Shown here in pieces: positions 62,893-64,000 of a DNA stretch of 64,000 nt. The DNA is from Synechococcus sp. CC9902 (GTDB taxonomy: Bacteria > Cyanobacteriota > Cyanobacteriia > PCC-6307 > Cyanobiaceae), in assembly GCF_000012505.1 (NCBI RefSeq), contig NC_007513.1:2170001-2234000 (forward strand), given 5' to 3'. The position numbers were made by a program, and so were the translations under genes. The notes below the pieces were generated by a model. That model was given only the letters and a program-made list of their open reading frames with translations, searched no databases and had not been told where the DNA came from. Each line of letters opens with the position of its first letter. Position 1 is the stretch's first letter.

Positions 62893-63474
62893 ATGTCCTC
62901 AACCCAAACGCTGCGACGCACATTGCTCGCATGGTCAACTGGGCTGAGCCTCAGCCTTTTCACTATTGGGATACCGAGTCTTGCTGCTACGGATGTTGCA
63001 CTTGTAAGTGGTGGCTTTCGTCGTTCGATCCCCGTGAAGGAATTCGAACATTTGGCCGATACCGGCGAAGCGATCGGACTCCTTGGCAACCTCCTCGAAT
63101 TCTCCAAACAGGATCCAGAAGAGATTTCGAATTTGCTCAATCAAGAATTGTCCATCCCTCTCGTGCTCACCAGCCGTCTAATCAACACACGAATTGGTGA
63201 AGCCATCATTCGCCGTGTCGCTCGGATCATCTATCCGATTTACACCCCACAAGCGGAGGTGAGTGTTCCGGCTATTCGTGCAGGCATCGTCAATGGCCTT
63301 AATCAATCGGACGGCCTAACTGCCGTTGGATTCCTCAAGGCCTATCCAAATCAAGTGATGGCCGTCAATCTTCCTGCGCTGTTTGCAGTGATTGAAAAAA
63401 CAGAATCCATTGCCAGCTTGGTGAAATTCTTCGCCGATTCACCGCTCGACGGACTGAAAGACCCCAACTCATAA
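62893..63474 (+). CDS. Stand-alone DUF1400 exported protein
   Basis: 193 residues. Signal peptide (RTLLAWSTGLSLSLFTIGIPSLAA, cut after Ala-x-Ala region), then a DUF1400 domain: FRRSIPVKEFEHLADTGEAI, VLTSRLINTRIG, VPAIRAGIVNGL, VGFLKAYPNQ. It lacks any hydrolase domain. This is the same domain that begins the hydrolase near 56 kb. Predicted periplasmic or lumenal; function unknown. Follows the ABC1 kinase by 24 bases and precedes threonine synthase. Confidence 0.85.
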   Translation: MSSTQTLRRTLLAWSTGLSLSLFTIGIPSLAATDVALVSGGFRRSIPVKEFEHLADTGEAIGLLGNLLEFSKQDPEEISNLLNQELSIPLVLTSRLINTRIGEAIIRRVARIIYPIYTPQAEVSVPAIRAGIVNGLNQSDGLTAVGFLKAYPNQVMAVNLPALFAVIEKTESIASLVKFFADSPLDGLKDPNS

Positions 63475-63525
63475 CCCCGTGATGACGAGCGCCTCGTAGA
63501 TTTCGAGTCACCTGTCCAACCGTTG

Positions 63526-64000
63526 GTGTCCTTGTTCCAGAACCTTCGTCGGCGTTTCACAGCCAATCCTGTGATGCAGGACTGGCCTGGTTTGATCGAG
63601 GCCTACAGAGATTGGCTGCCCGTTAGCGCCAAAACACCAGTCATCACGCTGCATGAAGGGGCAACGCCCTTAATTCCTGTTCCCACCATTGCTGAGCGCA
63701 TCGGAAAGGGCGTTCGAGTCTTCGTGAAGTACGACGGCCTCAACCCCACCGGATCGTTCAAAGATCGCGGAATGACGATGGCGATCAGCAAAGCCAAAGA
63801 GGCTGGCTGCGAGGCGGTCATTTGTGCCAGTACAGGGAATACCAGTGCTGCAGCCGCGGCCTACGCCCGACGGGCTGGGATGAGGGCCTTCGTGTTGATC
63901 CCTGATGGATACGTTGCCCAAGGGAAGCTGGCACAGGCCCTGGTGTACGGAGCCGAAGTGCTTGCCATCCGAGGCAATTTTGACCGTGCCCTCGACATCG
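63526..64000 (+). CDS. thrC: Threonine synthase (start only)
   Basis: Runs off the right edge. PLP-enzyme converting O-phosphohomoserine to threonine. [36 protein letters not shown] with the PLP lysine in SFKDR, and [16 protein letters not shown] are diagnostic. GTG 63526 ([11 protein letters not shown]) gives a short basic leader; ATG 63574 ([11 protein letters not shown]) is the alternative start. Follows the DUF1400 gene after 51 bases. Confidence 0.95.
   Translation, partial: MSLFQNLRRRFTANPVMQDWPGLIEAYRDWLPVSAKTPVITLHEGATPLIPVPTIAERIGKGVRVFVKYDGLNPTGSFKDRGMTMAISKAKEAGCEAVICASTGNTSAAAAAYARRAGMRAFVLIPDGYVAQGKLAQALVYGAEVLAIRGNFDRALDI

Noticed and set aside
1-64000. tRNA, rRNA, CRISPR, insertion sequence or prophage
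   Set aside because: No tRNA-like cloverleaf, transposase, integrase or spaced repeat array noticed in any gap; all repeats found are two-copy tandem duplications. A tRNA scan would settle the first point.

Overview
The window looks like the chromosome of a marine unicellular cyanobacterium, most likely Synechococcus subcluster 5.1. The case rests on content: a PsbQ lumenal photosystem II protein, a Tic20-family protein, DUF3134, DUF4278 and DUF1400 proteins restricted to cyanobacteria, a group-2 sigma factor, a bidomain sucrose-phosphate synthase, and a complete marine-Synechococcus-style nitrate/nitrite/cyanate assimilation island. Genes are densely packed on both strands, with many ATGA/TAATG/TGATG overlaps and at least eight convergent pairs whose 3' ends overlap. 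I saw no tRNA, rRNA, insertion sequence, prophage or CRISPR array.

Layout. (A) 1-3.2 kb, minus strand: a Na+/solute symporter flanked on both sides by translationally coupled single-helix miniproteins, then a carbamoyltransferase that keeps the carbamoyl-phosphate site but has lost aspartate-binding residues, then the start of an asparagine-synthase-type amidotransferase. (B) 3.4-7.3 kb: circularly permuted ATP-grasp, alpha-E and transglutaminase genes in one overlapping operon, meeting a convergent cupin-like gene. (C) 8.2-25.9 kb: the nitrogen island. It holds MFS nitrate permease (nrtP/napA), nitrate reductase narB and its partner narM, molybdopterin genes (moaA, mobA, moaC, moeA, moaE, moaD, moaB), siroheme genes (cobA and a CbiX/SirB-type chelatase), nirA, an FNT nitrite/formate channel, a HEAT-repeat protein and cynS. 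A Tat-exported beta-carbonic anhydrase and several unknown small proteins sit among them. (D) 26-39.8 kb: TrpD2-like protein, GNAT, MFS exporter, ppk, sigma factor, polyprenol/phytol kinase-like protein, DAHP synthase, acnB, ClC channel, B12-binding radical SAM protein. (E) 39.7-52.4 kb: O-antigen-ligase-like protein, purU, psbQ, FAD oxidoreductase, dnaK, aroE, tic20, rpsF, argG, mraY, purT. (F) 52.4-64 kb: sucrose-phosphate synthase, DUF1400 hydrolase, uvrA, recN, ABC1 kinase, DUF1400 protein, threonine synthase (cut by the window edge).

How it works together: nitrate enters by NrtP, NarB (molybdopterin enzyme, helped by NarM) makes nitrite, NirA (siroheme, supplied by CobA and the chelatase) makes ammonium; the FNT channel admits nitrite, and CynS frees ammonium from cyanate. 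An NtcA-type box precedes nrtP. The most promising new material is region A and the set of uncharacterised miniproteins: the symporter pair, a TLW/LGER repeat protein, a duplicated DLFSRF peptide between nirA and the FNT channel, a 54-residue protein beside cynS, and a pair behind mraY.
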